Shown: positions 1-11,137 of the stretch, piece by piece
How the letters are laid out: each line of letters starts with the position of its first letter
Position numbering within the stretch: position 1 is the first letter of the stretch
From: Apostichopus japonicus
Lineage: Eukaryota > Echinodermata > Holothuroidea > Aspidochirotida > Stichopodidae
Length of the DNA stretch: 64,000 bases
Assembly (NCBI RefSeq): GCF_037975245.1
Contig: NC_092578.1
Coordinates: forward strand, 17,135,321 to 17,199,320
Direction of reading: 5' to 3'
Notes under the pieces: model-generated
The model's input: the letters and a program-made list of their open reading frames with translations, nothing else
Told to the model about the DNA's origin: nothing
Databases searched by the model: none
Position numbers and translations under genes: made by a program

Positions 1-476
1 TGGGAGTTTCTCACTTAGTGATAAATCTTGTAAAAGAAAGCTAATATTTGTAGTGCATGTAAACGTTGTTATAAACTTGCAGTATATACGTATTATTATT
101 GTGTTTCTTCAGTATGTAGGCTGCTGTATAAATGTACCGACAATGCATACTATTGTGAAAAGAACGCAGTTCTTTAGTTTAAATATTTAAAAATGTTGTA
201 TTCCTTTCAATCACAAATGCGTGTATTTTTTCATCAGGGTTCGTTCTGCATTGCCCCCCCCCCACCCTTCTCCTTCCTCATTTCCCAAATGGATCGGACT
301 TCTGACGTCATGGCCTCAGTCAACTGATTCCCTTGATACCCTATATTTATATATATGTATATATAAAGATATATATGTATATGTATATGTATATATATAT
401 ATATGAATATGTATATATATATATATATATATTATTTACATTAACATAAAGTCCGTTCAAAGTATCTCTTTCGAGA

Positions 477-1003
477 TCCGGCTTTATAGGAATCACAAAT
501 GATTTTCGAGTTGGTTAGCATCATGTTTGATCTCTAGAGTAAGGCAAAATATGTCACCAAAAACAGAACTAGTATTGTTCGATACAGGTGACAAACGCCT
601 ACAAGTGGAATTACGACCTTTCTTACCGGTTTCGAACCTCTGGACATACAATCAGCATCCATAGCCTAGTTGGTTAGGGTGTCCGCGTACAGAGCGGGAG
701 GCCCGGGTTCGAATCCCGGTGGAGGCTGGAAGTTTTTTCACTTCGTCGTCTTCGTATTCGTTACGGTGACACATCCGCAAAAAGGGACAATATCTCACCA
801 CACACACGTCAAGAGAGTAATTAGTTAAATCTGACACGAGTACTGATATGAGTGACAGGATTCACAGAACCACTGGAACTACTAATGAGGTCTGAAGGCA
901 GACTATTCCAATCCCTAATTGTATTTGGAAGAAAACTATACTTATAGCAATTGGTACTGGCATCACTGTTCTTGATTTTCCAACTCATTACGATTTTCAT
1001 TTA
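477..1003 (+). mobile_element. tRNA-derived SINE, family 1, longest copy
   Basis: It contains pol III promoter boxes: box A TAGCCTAGTTGG at 662-673 and box B GGTTCGAATCC at 706-716. These sit in a tRNA-like head with a long leader before it and an A/T-rich body after it, ending in CGATTTTCATTTA followed by a (TA)n tract. Two other copies occur in inverse orientation (16929-17226 and 23287-23424). The 16929 copy lacks about 240 bp between the tRNA-like region and the 3' end. Confidence 0.75.
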
Positions 1004-1004
1004 T

Positions 1005-1005
1005 G

Positions 1006-1097
<92 letters not shown>

Positions 1098-1113
1098 TAT
1101 ATATAGATATATA
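1005..1113. repeat. (TA)n microsatellite at the SINE 3' end
   Basis: Nearly pure TA dinucleotides between the SINE tail and the acceptor of the kinase exon at 1129, with two TAGATATA interruptions near the end. Only about 15 bp of pyrimidine-containing sequence separates the array from the splice acceptor. Confidence 0.95.
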
Positions 1114-1128
1114 TTCTTCCCCACATAG

Positions 1129-1343
1129 AGCTATGTGGCTACTACTCGCTTCTTCCACGGTGACTTAGCTGCTCGTAATATTCTGGTCGGAAGTAATCTT
1201 CACGTGAAGATAACTGATTTTGGCCTGACAGAGGATTTGTATGAAAGAGGGTACACACGATTGAGGGCGGACGAAAAACGGCCGTATAAGTGGTATGGTC
1301 CAGAAACAATGGAGTTCCAGTACTGCAACCTCAAAACAGACAT
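1129..1343 (+). CDS. Receptor tyrosine kinase, catalytic-loop/activation-loop exon (gene partial at 5' end)
   Basis: Internal exon of a protein tyrosine kinase that would phosphorylate tyrosines on itself and its targets. Seen: acceptor TTCCCCACATAG, then in frame [20 protein letters not shown], i.e. the end of helix E, the catalytic loop (catalytic Asp and Asn present) and, further on, the DFG metal-binding motif. The activation segment carries Tyr residues (DLYERGY), and GPE replaces the usual APE. The exon ends at a GTACGT donor; its last two bases join the first base of the 2485 exon to give DIWSYG. The HRD arginine is Gly (HGD), a substitution known in some invertebrate receptor kinases such as the PDGF/VEGF-receptor-like family, so it need not mean inactivity. 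The N-lobe, transmembrane segment and ectodomain lie left of the window. Subfamily not resolved. The DLAARN signature supports a tyrosine rather than serine/threonine kinase. Confidence 0.88.
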
Positions 1344-2256
1344 GTACGTTGTTATACAGAAATAAAAACAGTAATGTATTTTCTGTGTTGGGTCGTTTTT
1401 TTTGTCATTCGGGTCCACTCAATGAAATTGTGTAACACGGCTTTTCTCGTGTTGCAGTGTTACATGATGCATTGGAATTTGAATTGCGCGCCAAATCAAA
1501 CGTTAATACCGGTATGACACTGTAGAATCCCTCCGATATAATCCGGGGGGGGGGGTTGAGGGGGGAGATGCTAACCTAGTGTAGAATAACTAGCTTATTT
1601 CACACCGATTATCAAATACCCTAAAGAAGGGGGGGGGGGGGAGGGAGGCGGGATTCGACACTATCACACCGGTCTTATAACTTTCAGCTATTGGAGTTAA
1701 AGTCCCATTATGTGTTCCATTATAAACAACACGTAATAATGTTAACCTAACCATCACTCTACAATCGCTCTCGATATTATAATTGAATAGTAAATAATCA
1801 CAGAATCACGACGATGTACTTTTTTCCCCCTTTTTTATTTTATTGTGGTCCTTCCCGGATATCGAGCATGCTTCCAAAGCAAACAAACAAAGAAGGGGAA
1901 ACCTTTGTTTTTATTTAAAAGAATAGTCCAGGTCAAAATTACGTTTTGATATGTTAAAGAGTAACATAATCAAAGCATTCTGGTTAAAATTTGCATTCAA
2001 TTCCTAATGTACCGTTTTTGAGGTATTGCCAGTTGAAGTTGCCACCTTTCGTACCCAAAAGTGAACTTGGAGCAAACAGATGTGACGTCATTGTTCCTCA
2101 CTGATAAATAATAGTTTTCATTCGCTCGATTTCATATGCGAACTTATAGGCTGTTTAAATTTTGGACAGAAAAAGTACATTTATCGTGATTGTGTGATTA
2201 TCGACTACACAATAGTACGGATGGGGAGGAGGGGGAAGAATGGGGGAGGAGGGGGA

Positions 2257-2380
2257 GGGGGAGTTGTTTGGACATTTGAGATTGGATAGTGTAATGGGTT
2301 TTTATCCATGTGTTACTTTGTTTTTATTTATCTCTTTCTTTCTTCTAGATGTTCGTATGGTATTTTTTTTTTATGGGAGA
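2257..2380 (+). pseudogene. Decoy partial copy of the 2485 kinase exon and its acceptor
   Basis: The stretch from about 2257 to 2380 is a diverged tandem copy of 2393-2516. It includes the pyrimidine tract, the CTTCTAG acceptor (ending 2348) and the first ~27 nt of the exon. After the acceptor, TGTTCGTATGGTATT matches TGGTCGTATGGTATT of the real exon. The copy then runs into T- and G-homopolymers and keeps no donor. It is probably a relic of a small tandem duplication. Confidence 0.7.
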
Positions 2381-2484
2381 TGGGGGGGGGGGGTGAGTTG
2401 CTTTGACAGTTGAGATTGGATGCATGTAATGGAGTTTCATCCGTGTGTACATTTTTTCTTTATATCTTTCTTTCTTTCTTCTAG

Positions 2485-2625
2485 ATGGTCGTATGGTATT
2501 TTATTATGGGAGATTTACAGTTTTGGTAGGATGACACCTTACCGTGGCATGACCATCCAAGAGGTTCGTCAGAGGTTGAAAGAAGGATTTAGACTACCTG
2601 CCCCAAAGAGATGTCCGCAAGCAAT
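2485..2625 (+). CDS. Receptor tyrosine kinase, helix F-G exon
   Basis: Continues the kinase C-lobe in frame: WSYGILLWEIYSFG is the canonical tyrosine-kinase helix F, followed by TPYRGM and a helix G region ending at Pro-Gln-Ala. The acceptor is a long pyrimidine tract plus CTAG and the donor is GTAAGT. The exon is 141 nt and enters and leaves in phase 2, so it could be skipped without shifting the frame. A partial copy of this acceptor and exon start lies 136 bp upstream. Confidence 0.88.
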
Positions 2626-2821
2626 GTAAGTCAAAAACGTATATGAATAATTTTAAATCCATAACATACCGACAGCCCTTAATAACATGTATTTGATACT
2701 GCTTCGGGCTAGACACAACACCATGTTGCAAGTGTCTTGTTTTTAATTTAACTTAAAATACCACAATACCGTCTCTGAAAAATATTCCATACGTTATTCT
2801 CTAATTATTCCGCTTACCCCC

Positions 2822-3669
2822 CCCCCCCATCACCCCTTAAAAGTAATCTTTCTTCTATACTCCTTTCTTTCCTCCTTCCATCGTCTCCTTCCTCTTACAT
2901 CATTGTATCTTTGCCTTAACTCCATTTCGTCCTTTTTGTCGCTATACTCATCCCCTTCTGCGATGTTTTTTTTTATCAGAGAGATGCTTTAACATCCTCC
3001 CTCCCCCTACGTGTTTGCAGGGGTGTGGGCAGCGTGAATTGCTAACGTACTATTGCACGTTAGCGTGGATCATTTACCATTTACTAATCAACAGTTTCTG
3101 GCAGCAGGTAATGATAAAAGTCACCATCAATAAAGAAAAACTTCATCTTTGGAGAGACATCATTAAGAAGATGGATGAGAGGCCAACCGATCCATTAAAA
3201 TGTTTACAGATACGTATTCCCTCGATCAACCAAGTGAGACTCTTATGTTGAAAGTGTCACAGGGTGCAAACACGTGATGCATAAAAACGAGACAAATACC
3301 GGAAAAATTTGAGTAAAGCCGCGGCTGGGTTCCAAATGTTCTCGAAATTACAGTGTGCATTGATTGTTGTTAGTTTGCATGCTGCAAGGAAAAGGGAGTC
3401 TTTAGACATGTTTACACTTAAAAGTTATACGACTATACCCCATACTGAACCGATTCTCGTACTTACCATTCGCCTCTCGCAGATACCCAGATGCTCAGAG
3501 AGCCGGATCGGAGCTCTTGGACAACTATGTCACCGGGACCTTTTATTGCACCCTGCACGCCCCCTTTTAGTATAATAACTAAAATGAGACTAAACTATTC
3601 TTTACTCACCATATCTTTTCCGGGTTGCTCCATATTTCCCCGAGCCCCCTAATTGGCCTAGGCCCTGGA
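2822..3669. other. Kinase intron, no feature recognised
   Basis: C-rich and pyrimidine-rich intron sequence. Short open frames near 3015 and 3309 have no kinase or other family motif and lack a splice context that joins in frame. I see nothing functional. Confidence 0.5.
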
Positions 3670-4123
3670 CAGGGCTGGATTAAGGGCAACTGATGCCCTA
3701 AGCACAGCTCAACAATGGAGCCCCCTCGGACCCTCTTTTGCTTAACTGACATGATATTAAGATTCAATAAGTGCAGAAAAAGAAATTAAACATTAAACAT
3801 TTATAACCTTCCTCCAGGCCAGACCCCAGCCTAGACCAGGCCCAGACCCCCACAACTATATTAAATAAACACATCTTTATTTGATTTCTTTTAACACAGA
3901 TTGGGAAATGTAATATAACACACACTAATCTTAATTTATAGTAGCAAAATAGTTGAATTTACACCTAAAAGTTTGTCATCGTTGTCCCTGTATATCTGTC
4001 TCGGAAGTTGAGTGTGGCAGTGAGAGAGTTAAAGGGCATGACATCTAGGGGGAAAGGACTATGTGGTGCCCCTTTCTTCCCTTGGTGCCTTAAGCATTCG
4101 ACTTCATAGTTAATCCAGGACTG
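3670..4123. mobile_element. hAT-like non-autonomous DNA transposon in kinase intron
   Basis: Terminal inverted repeats: CAGGGCTGGATTAA at the left end and TTAATCCAGGACTG at the right, 12 of 14 bases matching. The flanking 8-mers GCCCTGGA and GACCTGGG agree at 6 of 8 positions, compatible with an aged 8-bp target duplication as made by hAT transposases. There is no transposase frame inside, so it would depend on an autonomous relative. Confidence 0.65.
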
Positions 4124-4395
4124 GACCTGGGGTCTGTGTGTGATGGGGGGAGGGGGTGGGGGAATGGGAGGGGTTGTAGTCTCCTGATGCCGCTCTCGTC
4201 AGACCTGCATATACCAACAACAACAGTCCGAGTAACGTGCAACTGATCATCATTAACAGTTTTTCCAACTAATTATTGACGAATTTACCTGTTTGTCTGT
4301 GTGTCCCGGGCGCGAGACTTGGCTCTCGACGCCTCTATTTCACAACAATTCCTGATGTCATGTTATCGGATCTGTTCTTATCACGTCCTTTGCAG

Positions 4396-4603
4396 GTATG
4401 AGATCATGCTAGCCTGCTGGAATGAGGACCCTGACTCGAGGCCGCCATTCAGTGAAATATTTGATGCCTTGACTACTATTTTGGAGAAGATGGGAGATGA
4501 ATACTGTCTCTTTGATGAAGACGAAACTTACATAATACAACAATCAGAGGCTAGAAGGAGAAAACCATCTCTGTTTGATTCCATTATGGGTTCTCTCAAC
4601 TTG
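4396..4603 (+). CDS. Receptor tyrosine kinase, C-terminal lobe end and start of tail
   Basis: The first G completes Met from the previous exon. The next residues, YEIMLACWNEDPDSRPPFSE, are the conserved kinase subdomain XI (Cys-Trp, Asp-Pro, Arg-Pro). The domain ends near ILEKM and a polar tail follows, with DEYCLF and an Arg-Arg-Arg-Lys patch that resembles the juxtadomain tails of receptor kinases. The acceptor is CTTTGCAG and the donor GTAAGA, leaving in phase 0. The 1.8-kb intron before it contains a hAT-like non-autonomous element. Confidence 0.87.
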
Positions 4604-4674
4604 GTAAGATATTTTTAAGTTAATTTGTAGAGAATATCGTAAATTCCGAATAAAATGTTGAAAGATTATACGCC

Positions 4675-4676
<2 letters not shown>

Positions 4677-4761
<85 letters not shown>

Positions 4762-4765
4762 TATA
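4677..4765. repeat. (TA)n microsatellite
   Basis: Pure TA run in the intron between kinase exons 4396-4603 and 6933-7076. Confidence 0.95.
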
Positions 4766-5849
4766 ATAAAATATAATAAGTATAGTAATTCCACACGTTG
4801 AGACTAAACCCTGAAGGATTAAACAGTTTTCAAAATCACCACGAGGCTGTCAAGCAAGAAACACTTCAGATGCTAGAAAGATATTTCATCACTTAACCTC
4901 CTTTTAAGTTTATTTTTTTATTTATTTGTTCTTATCCCAAAAGCCATTTCGTAGAATCAGAGTTTATAAGTTGTACAGGGAGTTCTCGGACACGTCCTTC
5001 AGTGATAAATAATTGGAAGTCGTTGTCTTCTGGTAAATGTCTTTCATGAGATTCCAATGAAGCTTCATTAATTTCCTCTTCTCGAAAAGTCTCTGTGATT
5101 CATGAAGGCCTGAAGAGAATTAGCACGACGTCAAAGGTTCTGTGAAATGAATATCTGTCATGATTTTTGCGAAGATAAAAGGGAAGAAAAAAAACAGGTT
5201 GGTTATATATATGGGTTCGGTATATTAATAATAATTCTCCAAAATAAAAAAAAGGGAGGGTGGGTGGTGGAGGGGAAGGGAGGGGGATGCGATGAGATCG
5301 AGATATTGTCAATACATGCAAGGGCAGCTATTATTACTTATGAACAAGTGGTGAGGAGGAGGGGGAGGACGGGGGTGAGGGGGGGGGGGGGGGTTAACGC
5401 GTACACGGAATACTACCTACAAATATTAGTCATGTATTTTGTTTTTAATTCTCACGGACTAAGCAATGTGTGAAGATGGACGAGGGCAAGGAGGATGGGG
5501 GTTGGTGGGTTGAGGGTTTGAGGAGGGCTTCATTTTTGTGATGATTTGAGCCTTTGTGATTCAAACATATCTGACTCGGCGGTATTTTTTATAGAAGACA
5601 CAAACCCAAGCATTATGCAGTCGAGGTAGTGGTAATGAACAACCCTCCCCCACACCCCACCCACATCCCTGCAAAAGAGCGAGAGAAAATATGAATAATC
5701 CGAAATCATCATCCCGACGTGATTTGGTAACTGCAGTAACTAGTAACTGGGAATTAGGTGTTGTTATTCATGCATGGTTTTCTTCTTGGAAGCGTTGTGG
5801 TGAAAGTGGGGGGGGGGAGAATTTAACAGTAGCGGGGCGTCCATACAGT

Positions 5850-6161
5850 CAGGGGCGGATGCCCCCCCCTGACGGACTCAAATGGACTGCTGGCGCCCTT
5901 TTCAGCTTTTTACCACTTTTTACTTATTCGCAATATTGACTTTTTTATTGCGCCCTTATCTACCTTTTGACATTTGTCACATTATCTGCAAATTAGCCAG
6001 GCCCGGAAGTTTCCGGCGATCTAGAGAGTATCTTTACTCAAAAAAATTCCTGTACTCTCCGCGCCAACCTGTGGCGGCGCTCCGCTTAAATAGTGTCGAA
6101 AGCGCCCCTACAGACCATTCTCGCCCGCCCCCCCTGACCAATACCCCTAGCTCCGCCACTG
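5850..6161. mobile_element. hAT-like non-autonomous element (CAGGGGCGGA ends)
   Basis: Starts CAGGGGCGGA and ends TCCGCCACTG, inverted ends of the form typical of hAT-derived elements. The interior repeats short phrases such as GCGCCCTT. The flanks CATACAGT and GGGAGAAA do not match, so no target duplication is visible and the borders are uncertain. No coding capacity. Confidence 0.5.
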
Positions 6162-6685
6162 GGGAGAAATACTACAAGCAGGGGTGGTATTAACGATTGG
6201 TCTGTGTCTCTTCTGTAATCGTTATACAGGCTGTGTTTTCCGGAGAGTATGTAATATATAATAGTCCTCGTTTTGACACCACTTAATCTGACGTAGAATT
6301 GCGCTGTGAAACTTTTAATTTGACATTTACGAATGCACCAATTTGTGACGTTGCTGTCGTGATATTCGTAGAAATCATGAGGTTGAAGCGACCACAAATG
6401 TGGGAGAAAACACGCAAGGGCTCATTTATTACAACTTATACGTCGGGTGGCTTCCAATCCATCATTTTTTAACTCAAAGTTGGAATCTTTTCAATATAGA
6501 AAGTCATTCCAGATAGGAGAACCGTAGATTGCTCTTGGATGAGAAAATAAAAACACGCACACCTTACTGTGACCCGGCCGGGGATCGAACACGGAATCTC
6601 CCGAATTCTTATATCAGTATATAAAAGACGGAAAACTGACAGAGGAATACAAAGGAAAATTGAAAAGAGCAACATATCATGTTTT

Positions 6686-6870
6686 TTTGTGTGTGTAAAA
6701 GTAAGTTGGCCTGGCGTTTCGATCCTAGCAGGATCTTCTTCAAAGGCTTCTCCAAAGGATCGAAACGTCAGGCCAACTTACTTTTACACATTCTCCTACA
6801 AAGGCTCTCTAGTGGATAAGCAGTTTGCTAACAGTTTTATTATACCCTATACCCAAATACATAATTTGTC
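6686..6870. mobile_element. Palindrome-headed dispersed repeat, copy 1
   Basis: Two arms, GTAAAAGTAAGTTGGCCTG near 6696 and its inverse CAGGCCAACTTACTTTTAC near 6771, enclose GATCCTAGCAGGATC. A non-palindromic tail follows, ending AACAGTTTTATT. Related copies at 29691-29878 and 41468-41590 share the palindrome and tail. It lies in the last kinase intron, just before the 6933 exon. Confidence 0.75.
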
Positions 6871-6932
6871 CTTTTTAAGTTTTCCTTGTTCATCTGTGAT
6901 ATTTAAACACCACTTTGTATTTTAAATTTTAG

Positions 6933-7076
6933 ACTGATGAAGACTACAGTAGCTGGGCTAGTGGTGCCAGTGGTAATGGATCTGTCTTCACCACTGATGA
7001 TTACCTGGTCAATGATGGGACCTTTGTTCCAATCTTCGAAGAGGATTCTGACGAAGATGAAGATACGAAACGAGAG
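6933..7076 (+). CDS. Receptor tyrosine kinase, acidic cytoplasmic tail exon
   Basis: Exactly 48 codons, phase 0 to phase 0, between a TTTTAG acceptor and a GTGAGT donor, open in frame with the 4396 exon. It encodes a Ser/Gly/Asp-rich tail with DDYLV, a plausible phosphotyrosine docking site, and ends in a run of Asp/Glu. There is no stop before the donor, so at least one more exon is needed. I could not find it in the next 5 kb, which are mostly minisatellite. Assignment to this gene rests on frame, splice phase and order; the tail itself has no family motif. Confidence 0.7.
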
Positions 7077-7483
7077 GTGAGTGCAGTCCGATGATAACAA
7101 AGGACCCATAAGTGGGTAGGGTTGGGCGCCACACAAGGATGATATGCCGTAAATCTATGTGGAACGCCAATAGGGTCACCGAATATGATTTTGTACTAAT
7201 TTCACACACTGATGGACTAAAAGTATACAACAATGTGATTTTTACCGTTGTATGCATTAACTTTACACCTTAATGTACTAAACGTACCCAATAACACGCT
7301 AATTTTACAAGGTGATGTACCATAGTTCATAAGTGATTAGAAATTAGAGATTTCATACATTATATATTTAAATAAAAATAATTGTATTCTTGGTTCATGG
7401 TAAACAAATTTAAAACGTTTGAATGTCATTTTAGAATGAATCAACTGCATTTCATATATGATAAACTACGTATCGATTCGTAA
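7077..7483. other. Sequence downstream of kinase tail exon, nothing recognised
   Basis: Begins with the GTGAGT donor of the preceding exon, then AT-rich sequence without a plausible exon. Presumed intron. Confidence 0.5.
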
Positions 7484-10400
7484 AGTGATTGGTGAACTGT
7501 CAAGTATGTATGTATGCAAGTATGCAATGTATGCAAGTATGTCTGGTACAGGTATACTGTACTGTAGTGATTGGTGAACTGTGAAGTATGTATGTATCCA
7601 TGTCTAGTACAGGTATACTGTACTGTAGTGTTTGGGGAACTGTGAAGTATGTATGTATCCATGTCTAGTACAGGTATACTGTACTGTAGTGTTTGGGGAA
7701 CTGTGAAGTATGTATGTATCCATGTCTAGTACAGGTATACTGTACTGTAGTGTTTGGGGAACTGTGAAGTATGTATGTATCCATGTCTAGTACAGGTATA
7801 CTGTACTGTAGTGTTTGGGGAACTGTGAAGTATGTATGTATCCATGTCTAGTACAGGTATACTGTACTGTAGTGTTTGGGGAACTGTGAAGTATGTATGT
7901 ATCCATGTCTAGTACAGGTATACTGTACTGTATTCTAGTGATTGGTGAACTGTGAAGTATGTACGTATCCATGTCTGGTACAGGTATACTGTACTGTAGT
8001 GATTGGTGAACTGTGAAGTATGTATGTATCCATGTCTAGTACAGGTATACTGTACTGTACTGTAGTGTTTGGGGAACTGTGAAGTATGTATGTATCCATG
8101 TCTAGTACAGGTATACTGTACTGTAGTGTTTGGGGAACTGTGAAGTATGTATGTATCCATGTCTGGTACAGGTATACTGTACTGTACTGTAGTGATTGGT
8201 GAACTGTGAAGTATGTATGTATCCATGTCTAGTACAGGTATACTGTACTGTAGTGTTTGGGGAACTGTGAAGTATGTATGTATCCATGTCTGGTACAGGT
8301 ATACTGTACTGTACTGTAGTGATTGGTGAACTGTGAAGTATGTATGTATCCATGTCTAGTACAGGTATACTGTACTGTAGTGTTTGGGGAACTGTGAAGT
8401 ATGTATGTATCCATGTCTAGTACAGGTATACTGTACTGTAGTGTTTGGGGAACTGTGAAGTATGTATGTATCCATGTCTAGTACAGGTATACTGTACTGT
8501 AGTGTTTGGGGAACTGTGAAGTATGTATGTATCCATGTCTAGTACAGGTATACTGTACTGTAGTGTTTGGGGAACTGTGAAGTATGTATGTATCCATGTC
8601 TAGTACAGGTATACTGTACTGTAGTGTTTGGGGAACTGTGAAGTATGTATGTATCCATGTCTAGTACAGGTATACTGTACTGTAGTGTTTGGGGAACTGT
8701 GAAGTATGTATGTATCCATGTCTAGTACAGGTATACTGTACTGTAGTGTTTGGGGAACTGTGAAGTATGTACGTATCCATGTCTGGTACAGGTATACTGT
8801 ACTGTAGTGATTGGTGAACTGTGAAGTATGTATGTATCCATGTCTAGTACAGGTATACTGTACTGTAGTGTTTGGGGAACTGTGAAGTATGTATGTATCC
8901 ATGTCTAGTACAGGTATACTGTACTGTAGTGTTTGGGGAACTGTGAAGTATGTACGTATCCATGTCTGGTACAGATATAGTGTACTGTATTGTATAGTGT
9001 AGTGATTGGTGAACTGTGAAGTATGTATGTATCCATGTCTAGTACAGGTATACTGTACTGTACTGTAGTGATTGGTGAACTGTGAAGTATGTATGTATCC
9101 ATGTCTAGTACAGGTATACTGTACTGTAGTGTTTGGGGAACTGTGAAGTATGTATGTATCCATGTCTGGTACAGGTATACTGTACTGTACTGTAGTGATT
9201 GGTGAACTGTGAAGTATGTATGTATCCATGTCTAGTACAGGTATACTGTACTGTAGTGTTTGGGGAACTGTGAAGTATGTATGTATCCATGTCTGGTACA
9301 GGTATACTGTACTGTACTGTAGTGATTGGTGAACTGTGAAGTATGTATGTATCCATGTCTAGTACAGGTATACTGTACTGTAGTGTTTGGGGAACTGTGA
9401 AGTATGTATGTATCCATGTCTAGTACAGGTATACTGTACTGTAGTGTTTGGGGAACTGTGAAGTATGTATGTATCCATGTCTAGTACAGGTATACTGTAC
9501 TGTAGTGTTTGGGGAACTGTGAAGTATGTATGTATCCATGTCTAGTACAGGTATACTGTACTGTAGTGTTTGGGGAACTGTGAAGTATGTATGTATCCAT
9601 GTCTAGTACAGGTATACTGTACTGTAGTGTTTGGGGAACTGTGAAGTATGTATGTATCCATGTCTAGTACAGGTATACTGTACTGTAGTGTTTGGGGAAC
9701 TGTGAAGTATGTACGTATCCATGTCTGGTACAGGTATACTGTACTGTAGTGATTGGTGAACTGTGAAGTATGTATGTATCCATGTCTAGTACAGGTATAC
9801 TGTACTGTAGTGTTTGGGGAACTGTGAAGTATGTATGTATCCATGTCTAGTACAGGTATACTGTACTGTAGTGTTTGGGGAACTGTGAAGTATGTACGTA
9901 TCCATGTCTGGTACAGATATAGTGTACTGTATTGTATAGTGTAGTGATTGGTGAACTGTGAAGTATGTATGTATCCATGTCTAGTACAGGTATACTGTAC
10001 TGTACTGTAGTGATTGGTGAACTGTGAAGTATGTATGTATCCATGTCTAGTACAGGTATACTGTACTGTAGTGTTTGGGGAACTGTGAAGTATGTATGTA
10101 TCCATGTCTGGTACAGGTATACTGTACTGTAGTGTAGTGATTGGTGAACTGTGAAGTATGTATGTATCCATGTCTAGTACAGGTATACTGTACTGTAGTG
10201 TTTGGGGAACTGTGAAGTATGTACGTATCCATGTCTGGTACAGATATACTGTACTGTATTGTATAGTGTAGTGATTGGTGAACTGTGAAGTATGTATGTA
10301 TCCATGTCTAGTACAGGTATACTGTACTGTAGTGTTTGGGGAACTGTGAAGTATGTACGTATCCATGTCTGGTACAGATATACTGTACTGTATTGTATAG

Positions 10401-10718
10401 TGTAGTGATTGGTGAACTGTGAAGTATGTATGTATCCATGTCTGGTACAGGTATACTGTACTGTACTGTAGTGTTTGGGGAACTGTGAAGTATGTATGTA
10501 TCCATGTCTGGTACAGGTATACTGTACTGTACTGTATTGTATAGTGTAGTGATTGGTGAACTGTGAAGTATGTATGTATCCATGTCTAGTACAGGTATAC
10601 TGTACTGTAGTGATTGGTGAACTGTGAAGTATGTACGTATCCATGTCTGGTACAGGTATACTGTACTGTACTGTATTGTATAGTGTAGTGATTGGTGAAC
10701 TGTGAAGTATGTATGTAT
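7484..10718. repeat. 61-bp minisatellite with higher-order structure (about 52 units)
   Basis: The unit reads approximately GAACTGTGAAGTATGTATGT, ATCCATGTCTAGTACAGGTA, TACTGTACTGTAGTGTTTGG, plus one G. It contains the inverted repeat GTACAG/CTGTAC. Variant sites (TAGTACA/TGGTACA, GTTTGG/GATTGG, TATGTAT/TACGTAT, extra CTGTA) make a pattern that repeats at about 1 kb. 8229-8414 recurs at 9232-9417, offset 1003; 8600-9229 recurs at 9542-10171, offset 942. Those offsets differ by exactly one unit. Long minus-strand open frames here are products of the repeat, not genes. Confidence 0.95.
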
Positions 10719-10874
10719 AGACATCCTTCATGTCTTATATCATGTTTTACTCTTACTGCTGTTGTTATTACTTTTAGGTTTTCTTAAGTTTGGTAATTTT
10801 ATATTCCAGGTTTTGGTTCTTTTGTACAGTGCTCTTGAGCATGTTTCATTTCATGATAACAGCACTTTAATATA

Positions 10875-10902
10875 TGGTATTTATTATTATGATTATTATT
10901 AA

Positions 10903-10962
<60 letters not shown>

Positions 10963-10981
10963 GATTATGATTATGATTATG

Positions 10982-11033
<52 letters not shown>
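10875..11033. repeat. (ATT)n microsatellite inserted in the minisatellite
   Basis: Long ATT run with a short GATTAT segment in the middle. It is followed directly by relic minisatellite units. Confidence 0.95.
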
Positions 11034-11034
<1 letters not shown>

Positions 11035-11137
11035 GTATCCATGTCTGGTACTGGTATATTGTACTGTACTGTACTGCAGTTATTGATGAACTATGAAGTA
11101 TGTATGCATCCATGTCTAGTACAGGTATACTCTGTAG
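11034..11137. repeat. Relic units of the 61-bp minisatellite
   Basis: TGTATCCATGTCTGGTACTG followed by a second diverged unit show that the array once extended here. It is now separated from the main array by about 315 bp containing the (ATT)n tract. Confidence 0.85.

Noticed and set aside
662-716. tRNA gene
   Set aside because: Has A and B boxes but is embedded in a dispersed SINE with inverse copies; the same holds for 20892-20947 and 34930-34999.
3015-3251. Possible extra kinase exon
   Set aside because: Does not fit between the WSYG exon and the CWNEDP exon, which join perfectly in phase 2.
7441-10731. Long minus-strand open frames with MDTYILHSSP repeats
   Set aside because: They follow the 61-bp unit; frame rotates every unit because 61 is not a multiple of 3, and they begin and end where the repeat varies. 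No splice or start context.
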